64,000 bases of DNA from Flavobacterium limnophilum. Lineage in GTDB: Bacteria; Bacteroidota; Bacteroidia; Flavobacteriales; Flavobacteriaceae. A program made the translations under genes and the position numbers. The stretch covers positions 1,488,001-1,552,000 of the forward strand of contig NZ_CP114289.2 of NCBI RefSeq assembly GCF_027111315.2. Direction: 5' to 3'. Numbering within the stretch: the stretch's first letter is position 1; every line of letters starts with the position of its first letter. Below are positions 7,914 through 16,678 of the stretch, one piece after another. The notes beneath the pieces are model-generated. The model was not told where the DNA came from and did not search any database. It worked only from the letters and a program-made list of their open reading frames with translations.

Positions 7914-10793
7914 ATGGCACATCAATCAGAAGCCCTACTAGAAAACAACTTAATCAAGCAATTGGTTGGTTTAAACTATTCCTCTGTAAAAATTCAGGAT
8001 GGCAATGCCTTGGTTTCCAATCTCAAAAGCCAGCTCGAAGTTTTTAACGAAACCACTTTCACCGTCAAGGAGTTTGATGCCATCATCAATCACTTGGCCA
8101 AAGGCACTGTTTTTGAAAAAGCCAAAACGCTTCGGGATCGTTTTCAGTTGGACAAAGAAGACGGTACTTCGTTTTATGTTCGTTTTTTTAATACGGAAGA
8201 TACTAGCCAAAATTTATATCAAGTTACCAATCAAATCAGTCTGGAAGGAAGTTACAAGAACCGTTTTGATGTCACGCTTTTGGTCAACGGTTTGCCTTTG
8301 GTGCAAATAGAACTCAAGCGTTCGGGCATCGAAATCAAGGAAGCTTTCAACCAAATCAATCGCTACCAAATGCACTCTTTTTGGAGCAATCACGGTTTGT
8401 TTCAGTACGTGCAATTGTTTGTGATAAGCAATGGCGTGAACACCAAATATTTGGCAAACAACAAATTGCAATCGGTCAAACAAACCTTCTTTTGGGCAGA
8501 TCGAAATAATAAAAACATCACCGAGTTACCCGAGTTTGCAGCAGCATTCCTGAATCCGGAACATTTGGGCAAAATGGTGGCGCATTATATCGTGATTAAC
8601 GAAACCCACAAGGTAATGATGGTCTTGCGTCCGTATCAATTTTTTGCCACGGAAGCCATTATTCATCAAGTGAAAAACTCGAATGACAACGCCTACATTT
8701 GGCATACCACGGGTTCGGGAAAAACTTTGACATCTTTCAAGGCAAGCCAAATTCTGATGGTATTGCCCGAAGTACACAAAGTGGTTTTTGTGGTGGATAG
8801 GAAAGATTTGGATTACCAAACGATGAACGAGTTCAACGCATTCAAAAAAGACAGCGTTGATGTCACGGACAACACCCAATCCTTGATACGACAATTGACG
8901 GATAACACCAAGTTGGTTTTAACCACGATTCAAAAATTAAACAATGCCATTTCGGAACGATTTTCGGGTAAAATAGAAGCGTTGCGCCAAAAGAAAATCG
9001 TCTTTATATTTGACGAATGCCATCGTTCGCAGTTTGGAGACACCCACGACCGTATTACGAAGTTCTTTGATAAAAGCCAATTAATCGGTTTCACGGGAAC
9101 ACCCATATTTGCCGAAAACGCTTCGAAGAATGATTATGGAAAACGCACCACCAAAGACTTGTTTGGAAATTGCCTGCACAAATACGTGATTACCGATGCC
9201 ATTCGGGATCAAAATGTATTGCGTTTTGGGATTGAATATGTAGGGAAATACAAAAACAAAAGCAAGACTTTTATCGACATCGAAGTCGAAGATATTGATA
9301 AACAGGAAGTATTGAATTCTGAAAAACGAATCAACAAAATCGTTGACTACATTATTGCCTACCACAACCAAAAAACCTTTGGCAGAGATTATTCGGCCTT
9401 GTTGGCGGTAAGCAGCATCGATAACGTGATTCAGTATTATGATTTGTTTCAACAAAAGAAAGAGGCTGGCGAACACGATTTGCGCATTGCCACTATTTTC
9501 ACTTATGGCACCAACGAAGACTCAGACGAAGCGCAGGATTTTTTGCCGGGTGATGAAGTCGATTTTGATGTTTTGGCGGAAGCTCCAACTAGTTATCAAT
9601 CCAAGCGCACCCGAGATAAACTGGAAACCTATATTGGCGATTACAACAGGATGTACGGCACCAGTTTTTCGACCAAAGACAGCCAACAATTTGAGAATTA
9701 TTTCAAGAATATCAGCCAACGCTTGAAAGACCGGGAAAAGGAAAATTTCAATCCCGAAAAAGACCGTTTGGATCTTGTGATTGTAGTCAATATGATGCTT
9801 ACGGGTTTTGATGCCAAAAAAGTAAACACGCTTTATGTGGACAAAAACTTGAAGCAACACGGCTTGATTCAGGCTTATTCCAGAACCAATCGCATCTTGG
9901 GAGAACAGAAATCACAAGGCAATATTTTGTCCTTCAGGAACCTCAAAAAAGCCACGGACGATGCGATTACCTTGTTTTCCAACAAAGAGGCTGTTGAAGT
10001 GGTTACCCTACCCGATTATGAAAAGATAGCGGATAAATTTGACGAAGCCTTGAAAAGCTTACGAGAAATCACTCCAACTTACCAAAGCGTAAATGATTTA
10101 GAGAGCGAAGAAGACGAAGCGCAATTTGTAGAAGCCTTCCGAAAAGTATTGCGAGCCATGAATGTATTGCAATCCTACACCGATTTTGATTGGGATGATT
10201 TCCCTATTGACGAGCAGGAATTTGAAGACTATAAAAGCAAATACTTGGACTTATACGAAAAGGTAAAACGAGATACTGAAAAACAAAAAACATCGATTCT
10301 GGACGAGATCGATTTTGAATTGGAATTAATCCACAGAGACCAAATAAACGTTGCTTATATCTTGAAATTGTTGGCCCAATTGAAAGGAGCCAAAACACCG
10401 TCGGCAGCAGCTGTGCAAAGAAAAGCCATCATTGATTTATTGGGTGGTGATATCCAGTTAAGAAGCAAACGGGAATTGATTCAAAAATTCATTGACGAGA
10501 ATATGCCCCATATCAAAGACGGCGACAATATTGAAGATGAATTTGAAAAATTCTGGCAAGACCAAAAAGTACTGGCTTTGGGCAAATTGTGCGAAGACGA
10601 ACACCTGGACAAAGCCCAATTCAAAGCCTTAATCGATGCTTACATTTACAGCGGTCGAGAACCCATAAAAGACGAAGTTTTCCAATGTTTGGACAACAGA
10701 CCCAGTGTTTTGCAAGCTAGAACCATTGGCGATCGCATCATTGCCAAAATGAAGGAGTTTGTGGAGGTTTTTGTGAAAGGTATGATGGCGTAA
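7914..10793 (+). CDS. hsdR: type I restriction-modification system endonuclease subunit HsdR
   Basis: This is the motor and nuclease subunit; it translocates DNA with ATP and cleaves unmethylated DNA away from the recognition site. The 959 residues are a normal length. The N-terminal nuclease domain has the PD-(D/E)xK pattern at D119 and E133-L-K135. The SF2 helicase follows, with Walker A TGSGKT (266-271), DECH (367-370) and TGTP (394-397). The second RecA domain has MMLTGFDAKKVNTLYVDK and QAYSRTNR near 625-660, then a C-terminal helical part that binds HsdM. The start ATG lies just after a terminator, so hsdR expression probably depends on leak-through or a promoter inside the cassette. Confidence 0.97.
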   Translation: MAHQSEALLENNLIKQLVGLNYSSVKIQDGNALVSNLKSQLEVFNETTFTVKEFDAIINHLAKGTVFEKAKTLRDRFQLDKEDGTSFYVRFFNTEDTSQNLYQVTNQISLEGSYKNRFDVTLLVNGLPLVQIELKRSGIEIKEAFNQINRYQMHSFWSNHGLFQYVQLFVISNGVNTKYLANNKLQSVKQTFFWADRNNKNITELPEFAAAFLNPEHLGKMVAHYIVINETHKVMMVLRPYQFFATEAIIHQVKNSNDNAYIWHTTGSGKTLTSFKASQILMVLPEVHKVVFVVDRKDLDYQTMNEFNAFKKDSVDVTDNTQSLIRQLTDNTKLVLTTIQKLNNAISERFSGKIEALRQKKIVFIFDECHRSQFGDTHDRITKFFDKSQLIGFTGTPIFAENASKNDYGKRTTKDLFGNCLHKYVITDAIRDQNVLRFGIEYVGKYKNKSKTFIDIEVEDIDKQEVLNSEKRINKIVDYIIAYHNQKTFGRDYSALLAVSSIDNVIQYYDLFQQKKEAGEHDLRIATIFTYGTNEDSDEAQDFLPGDEVDFDVLAEAPTSYQSKRTRDKLETYIGDYNRMYGTSFSTKDSQQFENYFKNISQRLKDREKENFNPEKDRLDLVIVVNMMLTGFDAKKVNTLYVDKNLKQHGLIQAYSRTNRILGEQKSQGNILSFRNLKKATDDAITLFSNKEAVEVVTLPDYEKIADKFDEALKSLREITPTYQSVNDLESEEDEAQFVEAFRKVLRAMNVLQSYTDFDWDDFPIDEQEFEDYKSKYLDLYEKVKRDTEKQKTSILDEIDFELELIHRDQINVAYILKLLAQLKGAKTPSAAAVQRKAIIDLLGGDIQLRSKRELIQKFIDENMPHIKDGDNIEDEFEKFWQDQKVLALGKLCEDEHLDKAQFKALIDAYIYSGREPIKDEVFQCLDNRPSVLQARTIGDRIIAKMKEFVEVFVKGMMA

Positions 10794-10888
10794 TCTAATA
10801 AAAATAGTCAAGCAGGATTTGGGAGTGGCTTTGCAACAAAAACATACACCTTTGACAGAGTTTTAAATATTCACCAAGTCGAAAACGT

Positions 10889-11806
10889 TTACTTCTTCGG
10901 AAGCTCCGTAACCTCAATCTTGATTCCCACGGCATAGGCATTTGGGATGATTTTATTCCCATGGGCGTTGGCATAAACTTTAGTGAATTCGGCTCCAAAA
11001 TACAAGATTATGGCCGAATAATAGACCCAAATCAAAATAATAATGACAGAGCCAGCAGCACCATATACGGTGGCAACGGTGGAACTTCCCAAATAAAATC
11101 CAATGGCAAATTTTCCAAACATGAAGAAAAAGGAAGTAAAACTGGAGCCTATCAAGGCGTCTTTCCAAACGATATCCCCATCGGGAAGCGTCTTGAAAAT
11201 AATGGAGAACAGCATCGTCGTTGTGGCAAACAAGATCAATATGTTGAGCACATAAAACAAATAAATCGTTGAATCGGGAAAATAAACGAGCAAACGGGCG
11301 TTGATAACATCCATTACGGTGTTGACCATCAAACTGACCAACAGCAAAAAACCAACCGAAGCTATCATGGAAAACGACATCAACCGGTTCTTGATAAACT
11401 TCACCAACCCTTTGTCGGGTTTTGCTTTCAACCCCCAAATATAATTGATGGAGCTTTGAATTTCGGCAAACACGCCCGAAGCGCCAATGAGCAACAAAAT
11501 TCCTCCAAATGCCGCAGCAAATGTATTGTTATCGGACAATTCGATGTTTTTGATGGTTTCCTGGATTTGGATGGCAGCTTCGTTACCCACCATCCCATTG
11601 ATTTGTCCAAAAAATCTACCTGTGACAGCTTCTCTACCGAAGAAAAAACTGAAAATAGACAGAATTATGATCAACAAGGGTGGCAATGAAAAAATGGTAT
11701 AGTATGACAGGGAAGCACTTAGTTTTATGGCGTTGTCATCATCAAATTCTTGGTAGGTCTTCTTCAACAAGTTCCAACTTATCAAGGCCACTTCTTTGTG
11801 TTTCAT
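10889..11806 (-). CDS. YihY/BrkB-family inner membrane protein
   Basis: This is a polytopic inner-membrane protein of the YihY/BrkB family (sometimes mislabelled RNase BN), of unsettled function. It has about 305 residues with six predicted membrane segments. Family signatures include a KLSASLSYYTIFSLPPLL first segment and a glycine/serine-rich region before the last helices (YGAAGSVIIILIWVYYSAII). I chose the ATG at 11806 (MKHKEV); a longer frame starts nine codons upstream with a run of isoleucines that looks untranslated. It converges with hsdR; no clear terminator lies in the 95-bp gap. Confidence 0.88.
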   Translation of the reverse strand: MKHKEVALISWNLLKKTYQEFDDDNAIKLSASLSYYTIFSLPPLLIIILSIFSFFFGREAVTGRFFGQINGMVGNEAAIQIQETIKNIELSDNNTFAAAFGGILLLIGASGVFAEIQSSINYIWGLKAKPDKGLVKFIKNRLMSFSMIASVGFLLLVSLMVNTVMDVINARLLVYFPDSTIYLFYVLNILILFATTTMLFSIIFKTLPDGDIVWKDALIGSSFTSFFFMFGKFAIGFYLGSSTVATVYGAAGSVIIILIWVYYSAIILYFGAEFTKVYANAHGNKIIPNAYAVGIKIEVTELPKK

Positions 11807-11981
11807 AATTATAATTATTACGGTTTGTGGCATTCCTAAAAAAATAAATGTGTTTGCTGGAATACTTTTCTAAGGACAAAGCTAGTTCTAATAAACTAAA
11901 TTAGTGCTTAACCCGCTAAACTAAATGATAATTGTATTGGAATACTTGATTTGATGCCAATTAAGGATTTGGAAATAGTTA

Positions 11982-12998
11982 TTAAAATTTATAATTCAAG
12001 CCCGTTACAAAACCATAATCCGTTTTTGAAGTATCTGTTCCGGGTGACTTGCTATCGTAGTAATGATAAAAACTGAAATTTATTGAAAAATCGTCTATTA
12101 ATTCCCAGTTGATTTCTAAATCTCCTTCGTTTCGAATACGGCCTTTTTGGGATAAACTCACATAAATTCCTTGGGTCATCGCTATGGTGATATTGGGTTT
12201 GCTAAAGGAAAAAAAGTCATAACTGGCATTGGTAAACCATTCCCAATATATGTTATTGCTATTTTCAAAATCGGTTTCCTGGTTGACCACGATACCGCTG
12301 ATGGCTCTGGCAAAATTATGTTGTCGCTGCAAGAATTTATAACCTATCCCACCTCCTTCTTGCCATCGATTCAACAATCCCAATTCGATGCTGCGCTGGT
12401 AACGCAACGAAACTGCCGAATACCATCTGTTGTCGGTGAGAAATTTGCTGGAAAAAGAGATGTCTTCATTTTCCCGATTGACCACACTGCTGTCTATTGT
12501 GGTAATGACGCTTCCCGACAATTCCAACTCCAGTTTGCTCTTGGCATATTTAATTTTTCCATCCAGGTTGAATCGCCCAATGTCGCTCGACTTGGTATAA
12601 CTGTATCCTGCGCCGAAAGAACCGCTCAGGCTGTCCGTCCAATGATCTCCATAAAACGAAATCGAGGAAACATCCACCAGTTTGACTTCGACATCCTCTT
12701 TCAAGGTATGGACGATGATGTTTCCGGGAATTTTGGAAGACAATACCGAACCGTACAAAACCCTTTTGTCAATGGTTTCGGTTCGACAATAATAGGAATG
12801 CACGTGAATGGTCTTGACTTTGTGGTATTTGATGTAAACGATGCCGACTTCGTCGCTGTCAAATTCGATTTTGCCCAGTTTCATTTTTTTAAACTCGCCA
12901 ATCATCATGGATTTATTCAAAAAAAACACGGTGTCTTTTACCTGGGCATATCCAAGCATAGAAAAGAGCAACAAGAAAATCGTGGTTCTAATTGTCAT
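11982..12998 (-). CDS. DUF481 outer-membrane beta-barrel protein
   Basis: This 338-residue exported protein has a signal peptide (1-19, ending GYAQ). An N-terminal region of about 110 residues, resembling the small beta-domain seen ahead of barrels, is followed by a barrel with alternating strands (for example RWYSAVSLRYQRS) and a terminal aromatic residue (NYKF). The sequence pattern, including EGGGIGYKFL, fits DUF481. The function of the family is unknown. It is likely transcribed alone. Confidence 0.75.
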   Translation of the reverse strand: MTIRTTIFLLLFSMLGYAQVKDTVFFLNKSMMIGEFKKMKLGKIEFDSDEVGIVYIKYHKVKTIHVHSYYCRTETIDKRVLYGSVLSSKIPGNIIVHTLKEDVEVKLVDVSSISFYGDHWTDSLSGSFGAGYSYTKSSDIGRFNLDGKIKYAKSKLELELSGSVITTIDSSVVNRENEDISFSSKFLTDNRWYSAVSLRYQRSIELGLLNRWQEGGGIGYKFLQRQHNFARAISGIVVNQETDFENSNNIYWEWFTNASYDFFSFSKPNITIAMTQGIYVSLSQKGRIRNEGDLEINWELIDDFSINFSFYHYYDSKSPGTDTSKTDYGFVTGLNYKF

Positions 12999-13034
12999 CC
13001 CAAATAGAATTTAATTCTAAAAATCATTCTTTTG

Positions 13035-13334
13035 TCAATACATATTTTTCTGCCAATGGGCCAGTAATGACTTTGCTTCCATATCCAATTGAAGCAACTT
13101 GTTTTCGCCTACTTTGTATTGGGATGGACTTCCTTTTAATCCAAGCAATGAAATACTTCGCCCCGATTTATCCCATGTAAAGCTTCCTTTTTTCTTCGAA
13201 TACTTTAGCGTCTTCTTGCCAAGGTATTTGGTCTGGATTGGGAATGTCAAGTTTTTATTCAAGAAAATTTTGGTTTCAATTCCTTCACAATCGGCACAAG
13301 GCGTGATTCCTTTGCAGGTTCCCGACCAGTCCAA
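13035..13334 (-). CDS. NlpE N-terminal-domain protein fragment (copper resistance-like)
   Basis: This 99-residue frame matches the NlpE N-terminal domain: W-S-G-x-C-K-G, then PCADCEGI with the family CxxC, and alternating beta strands to LDMEAKSL. NlpE-type domains occur in envelope lipoproteins linked to copper and surface sensing. There is no signal peptide or lipobox of its own, and the only start available is TTG at 13334. It is in the same frame as the META protein upstream, separated from it by one TAG codon and three sense codons. It may be the 3' half of a broken META-NlpE fusion, or be made by read-through or reinitiation. Confidence 0.5.
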   Translation of the reverse strand: MDWSGTCKGITPCADCEGIETKIFLNKNLTFPIQTKYLGKKTLKYSKKKGSFTWDKSGRSISLLGLKGSPSQYKVGENKLLQLDMEAKSLLAHWQKNMY

Positions 13335-13343
13335 GACGTTTTG

Positions 13344-13793
13344 CTAATTATGGTCCTCTTTTGCTACTTTTTCGAAACGCATCATTTCAATGGTTCCTGC
13401 AATAAAACTCAAGGTTTTCCCGTCTTCGGAAATCGAATAGGAATCAATTTTTTCCAATGTTTTCATATAAGTGGGTTCTCCGCTGCCCTGACAAGCCATC
13501 ATGGTCATTCCCATTTTGGCATCCTTGAAATTAATTTTGTTGCCGTCCAGAAGCAATGCGCCAAAGTATTGGTTACAGCTATTGTTGCCTGAAACCCTGT
13601 TTTCTTTCAAGTCAAAAACAATTGTTGGTTTCTTGTCGGGATACAATCCTTCGAATGCAATTCTGGGACCAGTGATGTAATTTAATTGCCAGGTACCGTC
13701 AAGAGTGTTGTTGGCTTTTGAAATGGATTTGGTCGAATCACATGACATCATTGTCAAAGATAAAATAACTAGTGCAGAAATAAGGTTTTTCAT
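13344..13793 (-). CDS. META/HslJ-domain lipoprotein
   Basis: This 149-residue lipoprotein has a signal sequence ending in a lipobox (TMMSC, Cys18). The META domain covers about 30-140, with GTWQLNYI at its start, SGNNSCNQYFG in the middle and GMTMMACQG after it, all hallmarks of the HslJ family, which is tied to heat, motility and drug tolerance phenotypes in other bacteria. The TAG stop at 13344-13346 is followed in frame by an NlpE-like domain. Confidence 0.85.
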   Translation of the reverse strand: MKNLISALVILSLTMMSCDSTKSISKANNTLDGTWQLNYITGPRIAFEGLYPDKKPTIVFDLKENRVSGNNSCNQYFGALLLDGNKINFKDAKMGMTMMACQGSGEPTYMKTLEKIDSYSISEDGKTLSFIAGTIEMMRFEKVAKEDHN

Positions 13794-13904
13794 AATATTG
13801 ATGGTTTATGGTTTACTACTATAAAAATAGTGTATTTTTTTTTAAAAATAAGTATTCGAAAATTATGAAGTTTCTATATGCGCAATATTTTGAACATGAT
13901 GCAT

Positions 13905-13937
13905 AAAAAAACGCGGTGAGAAATGATTTCACCGCGT
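13905..13937 (-). terminator. terminator of the gene at 13958-14440
   Basis: A perfect 9-bp stem (ACGCGGTGA / TCACCGCGT) is followed on the minus strand by a run of six or more T residues. Confidence 0.88.
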
Positions 13938-13957
13938 TCGTTCAAAATTTGATATTT

Positions 13958-14440
13958 CTATTTTGTTTTTAAGGCTTCAATTTCTCCAACAAAAGGAATA
14001 GCATCTTGAATTTCAGCCTGTACCGTAGTTTGCATATAATTTTCGAACTGAATTATTTTGGTTGCAGTAATTGCACCTGCCGCTTTTTTATATTTGTCAT
14101 AATATTTTGAAAACAACTTTTGGTAATCCAAATTGTTTTTCAATCCGGCTTTTGCAATTTTATCGGCACTTTCATCGGTAAGATTGGCAAAATTTGCTGC
14201 ATAATCGTTTATAACGGCCACTTTCGCTTTACCTAGCGCTTTACGTTCCACTTCAAATTCGTCGTAAATTTTCCAAAAAGCGGTAGCTTGGGTTTCTGGA
14301 ATAGCCATATAAGCTTGAGCCAATTCTTTTTTTGATTTTCCGTAAACACCTTGAATGATTTCAAGATCTTCTTTATCAGAATTTTGGGCAAAAACACCAG
14401 TGCTAACTGCAACTAATAATAGCAAAAATACTTTTTTCAT
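13958..14440 (-). CDS. secreted helical protein of unknown function
   Basis: This 160-residue protein has a signal peptide (1-18, ending GVFAQ). The mature part is rich in Ala, Lys, Asp and Glu and appears entirely helical, recalling small periplasmic Spy/CpxP-like proteins, though their LTxxQ motifs are absent. I do not recognise a specific family. It forms a single-gene unit with a terminator and a candidate promoter (TAAATTTG on the minus strand, 14480-14487). The perfect palindrome at 14536-14551 lies about 50 bp upstream of that box. Confidence 0.65.
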   Translation of the reverse strand: MKKVFLLLLVAVSTGVFAQNSDKEDLEIIQGVYGKSKKELAQAYMAIPETQATAFWKIYDEFEVERKALGKAKVAVINDYAANFANLTDESADKIAKAGLKNNLDYQKLFSKYYDKYKKAAGAITATKIIQFENYMQTTVQAEIQDAIPFVGEIEALKTK

Positions 14441-14479
14441 AATTGTTGATTTGTAAATGTTAATTTGTTAAATTTAACC

Positions 14480-14487
14480 AAATTTAG
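14480..14487 (-). promoter_or_regulatory. candidate -7 box for the gene at 13958-14440
   Basis: This reads TAAATTTG on the minus strand, with a TTG about 15 bp upstream and the start codon 40 bp downstream. Confidence 0.45.
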
Positions 14488-14535
14488 AAATTTAATTACA
14501 ATCCAGAAAATAGTTTTAATCAATTTTTTAAATTT

Positions 14536-14551
14536 TAGTTATTAATAACTA
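14536..14551. promoter_or_regulatory. palindrome site A (TAGTT-6 nt-AACTA)
   Basis: TAGTTATTAATAACTA is a perfect 16-bp palindrome about 50 bp upstream of a -7 box. The sequence at 17553-17568 matches it at 15 of 16 positions, and related sites occur at 24453 and 32218. It is a candidate operator for a shared regulator. Confidence 0.45.
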
Positions 14552-14587
14552 TAAAAACCAAGTATAAAAAAATCACGTAAACCGCAT

Positions 14588-15838
14588 CTAGAACGATTCT
14601 CCCGCATTGAGATAAAATGCTTTGGAATTGCGACCCCAGGCATAATTTAGGACAAGATTTGTTCGGGTAGCTTTATCAATCAAAATACGTAAACCCACTC
14701 CCACTGCGGGTTGAATATACTGAAAAAGGCGAATGTCGCGGTCTTTGTCACTGGCGGAAGTTAAATTGCCAAAGACGGTTCCGCTGATTAAATTACTGCA
14801 GAGGATGGGAAATCGATATTCGGTTTCAAAATACACCATTTTTTGACCTCGAAACAATCCCTGGGTATATCCCTTCCCGCTTCTACTGCGTTGATCCCAA
14901 CCGATGGAAGGCAAATTGAGGTAAGGAACCGTACCCACCGTCACAAACTGCCCGGTTGCCCATATACTAAAAACATGTTGCTTGTTGAGCTTGCTTAACG
15001 GCATAAAATAACGATACTCCATAAAAAGCACGTTGCTTGCATGTTGATTTTCGTTAAAAGATGGATTAAATCGATAATTGATATTGGCAAACATTCCATT
15101 GTTGGTATTGATTTGGTTGTCCCTGGAATCATACAATAAATTTAGGCTCACCCCATTCACGAAATATTCATTGTCTTTGTAGCCGTATTTTTTGCTGTAA
15201 GTGTAATGATTGGTAAATTGTGCGTTGGCAACATCCAGGTTTAGGTCGTTTATGGTGGTGTACCAATCAACATGAACTCCAGCACCCACATAATAATTAT
15301 TTTTGACTTCCCAAGAAGCAGTTTGATGGAACTTTAAATAATTATAATCCATCGGTTCCTTCAAATTGTTTAAATCAAAATTGTCCGCTTCGGAAGGACG
15401 GGGAATGATGTCGGTTCCCAATCCATAGTTGGCCTGCGAAAAAATGTAAAAACGCCAGTCACCGCTCAAAAATATTTTGTTGTTTTTAAGCATCACGCTA
15501 TTCTTGGCATTGACAAGCAACTGTTTTTTTTCGGTATAGGTGACCCCCAGATTTACTGAGGAATATTTGTCATTTTCCTTTTTTCCCTTGAAAGTATATT
15601 GGGAAACGAATCCATAAGAAAAACCCGTGGCAGGTTGCGAACCAATCACCGGTATGATAAGAAAAAAATTGCTTTTTGCCGGCTTTAAAACAAGAACTGA
15701 ATCTTTTCTTTTAAAAAGCTCCGGAAGGGATTTTTCGGGACAATACTTTATGGAATCCTTCGCAGTTTGTGCTATGACGCCAAATTGCATAAAAACAACC
15801 AACAATAGACTAAAACAATATCGAGCTTTCGTTTTCAT
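14588..15838 (-). CDS. BamA/TamA-like (Omp85 surface antigen) outer membrane protein
   Basis: This 416-residue protein has a signal peptide (1-24, ending VIAQ) and a short periplasmic part, with no room for a POTRA array. The rest is a C-terminal Omp85-like barrel: repeated amphipathic strands, GFSYGFVSQYTF near the first strand, AVGVGLRILI, and a final aromatic-terminated strand (LNAGESF). Omp85 proteins insert or translocate proteins across the outer membrane, but short POTRA-free members in Bacteroidetes have unknown jobs. Its stop is followed by a 147-bp gap to the previous gene. Confidence 0.75.
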   Translation of the reverse strand: MKTKARYCFSLLLVVFMQFGVIAQTAKDSIKYCPEKSLPELFKRKDSVLVLKPAKSNFFLIIPVIGSQPATGFSYGFVSQYTFKGKKENDKYSSVNLGVTYTEKKQLLVNAKNSVMLKNNKIFLSGDWRFYIFSQANYGLGTDIIPRPSEADNFDLNNLKEPMDYNYLKFHQTASWEVKNNYYVGAGVHVDWYTTINDLNLDVANAQFTNHYTYSKKYGYKDNEYFVNGVSLNLLYDSRDNQINTNNGMFANINYRFNPSFNENQHASNVLFMEYRYFMPLSKLNKQHVFSIWATGQFVTVGTVPYLNLPSIGWDQRSRSGKGYTQGLFRGQKMVYFETEYRFPILCSNLISGTVFGNLTSASDKDRDIRLFQYIQPAVGVGLRILIDKATRTNLVLNYAWGRNSKAFYLNAGESF

Positions 15839-15936
15839 ATTGCAAATTTACAAAATTATGAACAAAATCAGTATAATTATCAAGGCATTGGCATTTAAAA
15901 TTATCAGACACGAATGGCACGAATTAAAACAAATAG

Positions 15937-15978
15937 AAACGGCTTACAAACCAACAATTGCTGATTAGTAAGCCGTTT
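15937..15978 (-). terminator. hairpin after the lipoprotein gene at 16002
   Basis: An 11-bp perfect stem (AAACGGCTTAC / GTAAGCCGTTT) has a 20-nt loop. The T tract is weak on the minus strand and better on the plus strand, so efficiency is uncertain. Confidence 0.5.
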
Positions 15979-16001
15979 TTGTCATTTGTGCAAAGAGACT
16001 A

Positions 16002-16622
16002 TTACTTTTTGGTTTCTTCTTTTTTAATTAGTCCTTTATTATTCAGTTCTGTTTTAATAGCCGTAATAATAGCATCTAAAGTGGTGTCTAATTTTGAAGG
16101 ATTAGTTGTAGAAACTGTTCCTGTCCAAAGCAATTTATTGGACTTAACATCATAAATATTAGTTTCTACATAATACGTTTTGTCTTCTTGATAGTATCCT
16201 GGAGAACCATATCCATAGCCATAACCTCCATAATAGCCACCGCGATATCCCCAACCTCCATAATAAGTTGTCCCTTGAACATAGGATGTAGTTTTTTCAA
16301 TATCAGTTAAACGCATTAGAATAATACCATCAATTCCATCCTTTGTTAAATCTGCAATGACCAATTTTTCATCCTGTTCTGAAGGTTGCAAGTAATTATA
16401 AGATTGAACAAAATTTCCTCTTGGCGATGAGGCAACAATTTTGTCTTCAGCAATTCTTCTAGTGGAATCATCTTTTAACTGGGCAATGACCAATACTTTA
16501 TTGAACGGTTTTGTGTCACCATTTAATGATGGATCTGTCCAAGTTTTTGTCAGTTGAACCGATGGACCACATCCAATTAATAAACTGATTCCTAATGCTG
16601 ATAATAATAATTTAATTTTCAT
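16002..16622 (-). CDS. DUF4136-like lipoprotein
   Basis: This 206-residue lipoprotein has a signal peptide with lipobox LLIGC (Cys18). The fold order (KTWTDPSL, VLVIAQL, then GIILMRLTDIE, and a late KLLWTGTVST strand) resembles DUF4136-type envelope lipoproteins. A Gly/Tyr-rich loop (about 118-145) looks like a low-complexity insertion. Function is unknown. It is followed by a hairpin and preceded by a gene for a beta-barrel 56 bp upstream. Confidence 0.7.
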   Translation of the reverse strand: MKIKLLLSALGISLLIGCGPSVQLTKTWTDPSLNGDTKPFNKVLVIAQLKDDSTRRIAEDKIVASSPRGNFVQSYNYLQPSEQDEKLVIADLTKDGIDGIILMRLTDIEKTTSYVQGTTYYGGWGYRGGYYGGYGYGYGSPGYYQEDKTYYVETNIYDVKSNKLLWTGTVSTTNPSKLDTTLDAIITAIKTELNNKGLIKKEETKK

Positions 16623-16678
16623 ACTTGTTTGTTTTGTAGTTTGTTATAGTTTTTTACCTAAATTTTATTTGTTTTTAC

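Noticed and set aside
11972..11991. Another TAGTTATTAA site near the end of the DUF481 gene
   Set aside because: It overlaps the coding end of that gene and lacks the second half-site; probably chance in AT-rich DNA.
13344..13346. TAG read as pyrrolysine
   Set aside because: No sign of pyrrolysine machinery in the window and this amino acid is not expected in Bacteroidota; ordinary termination, read-through or mutation explains it better.
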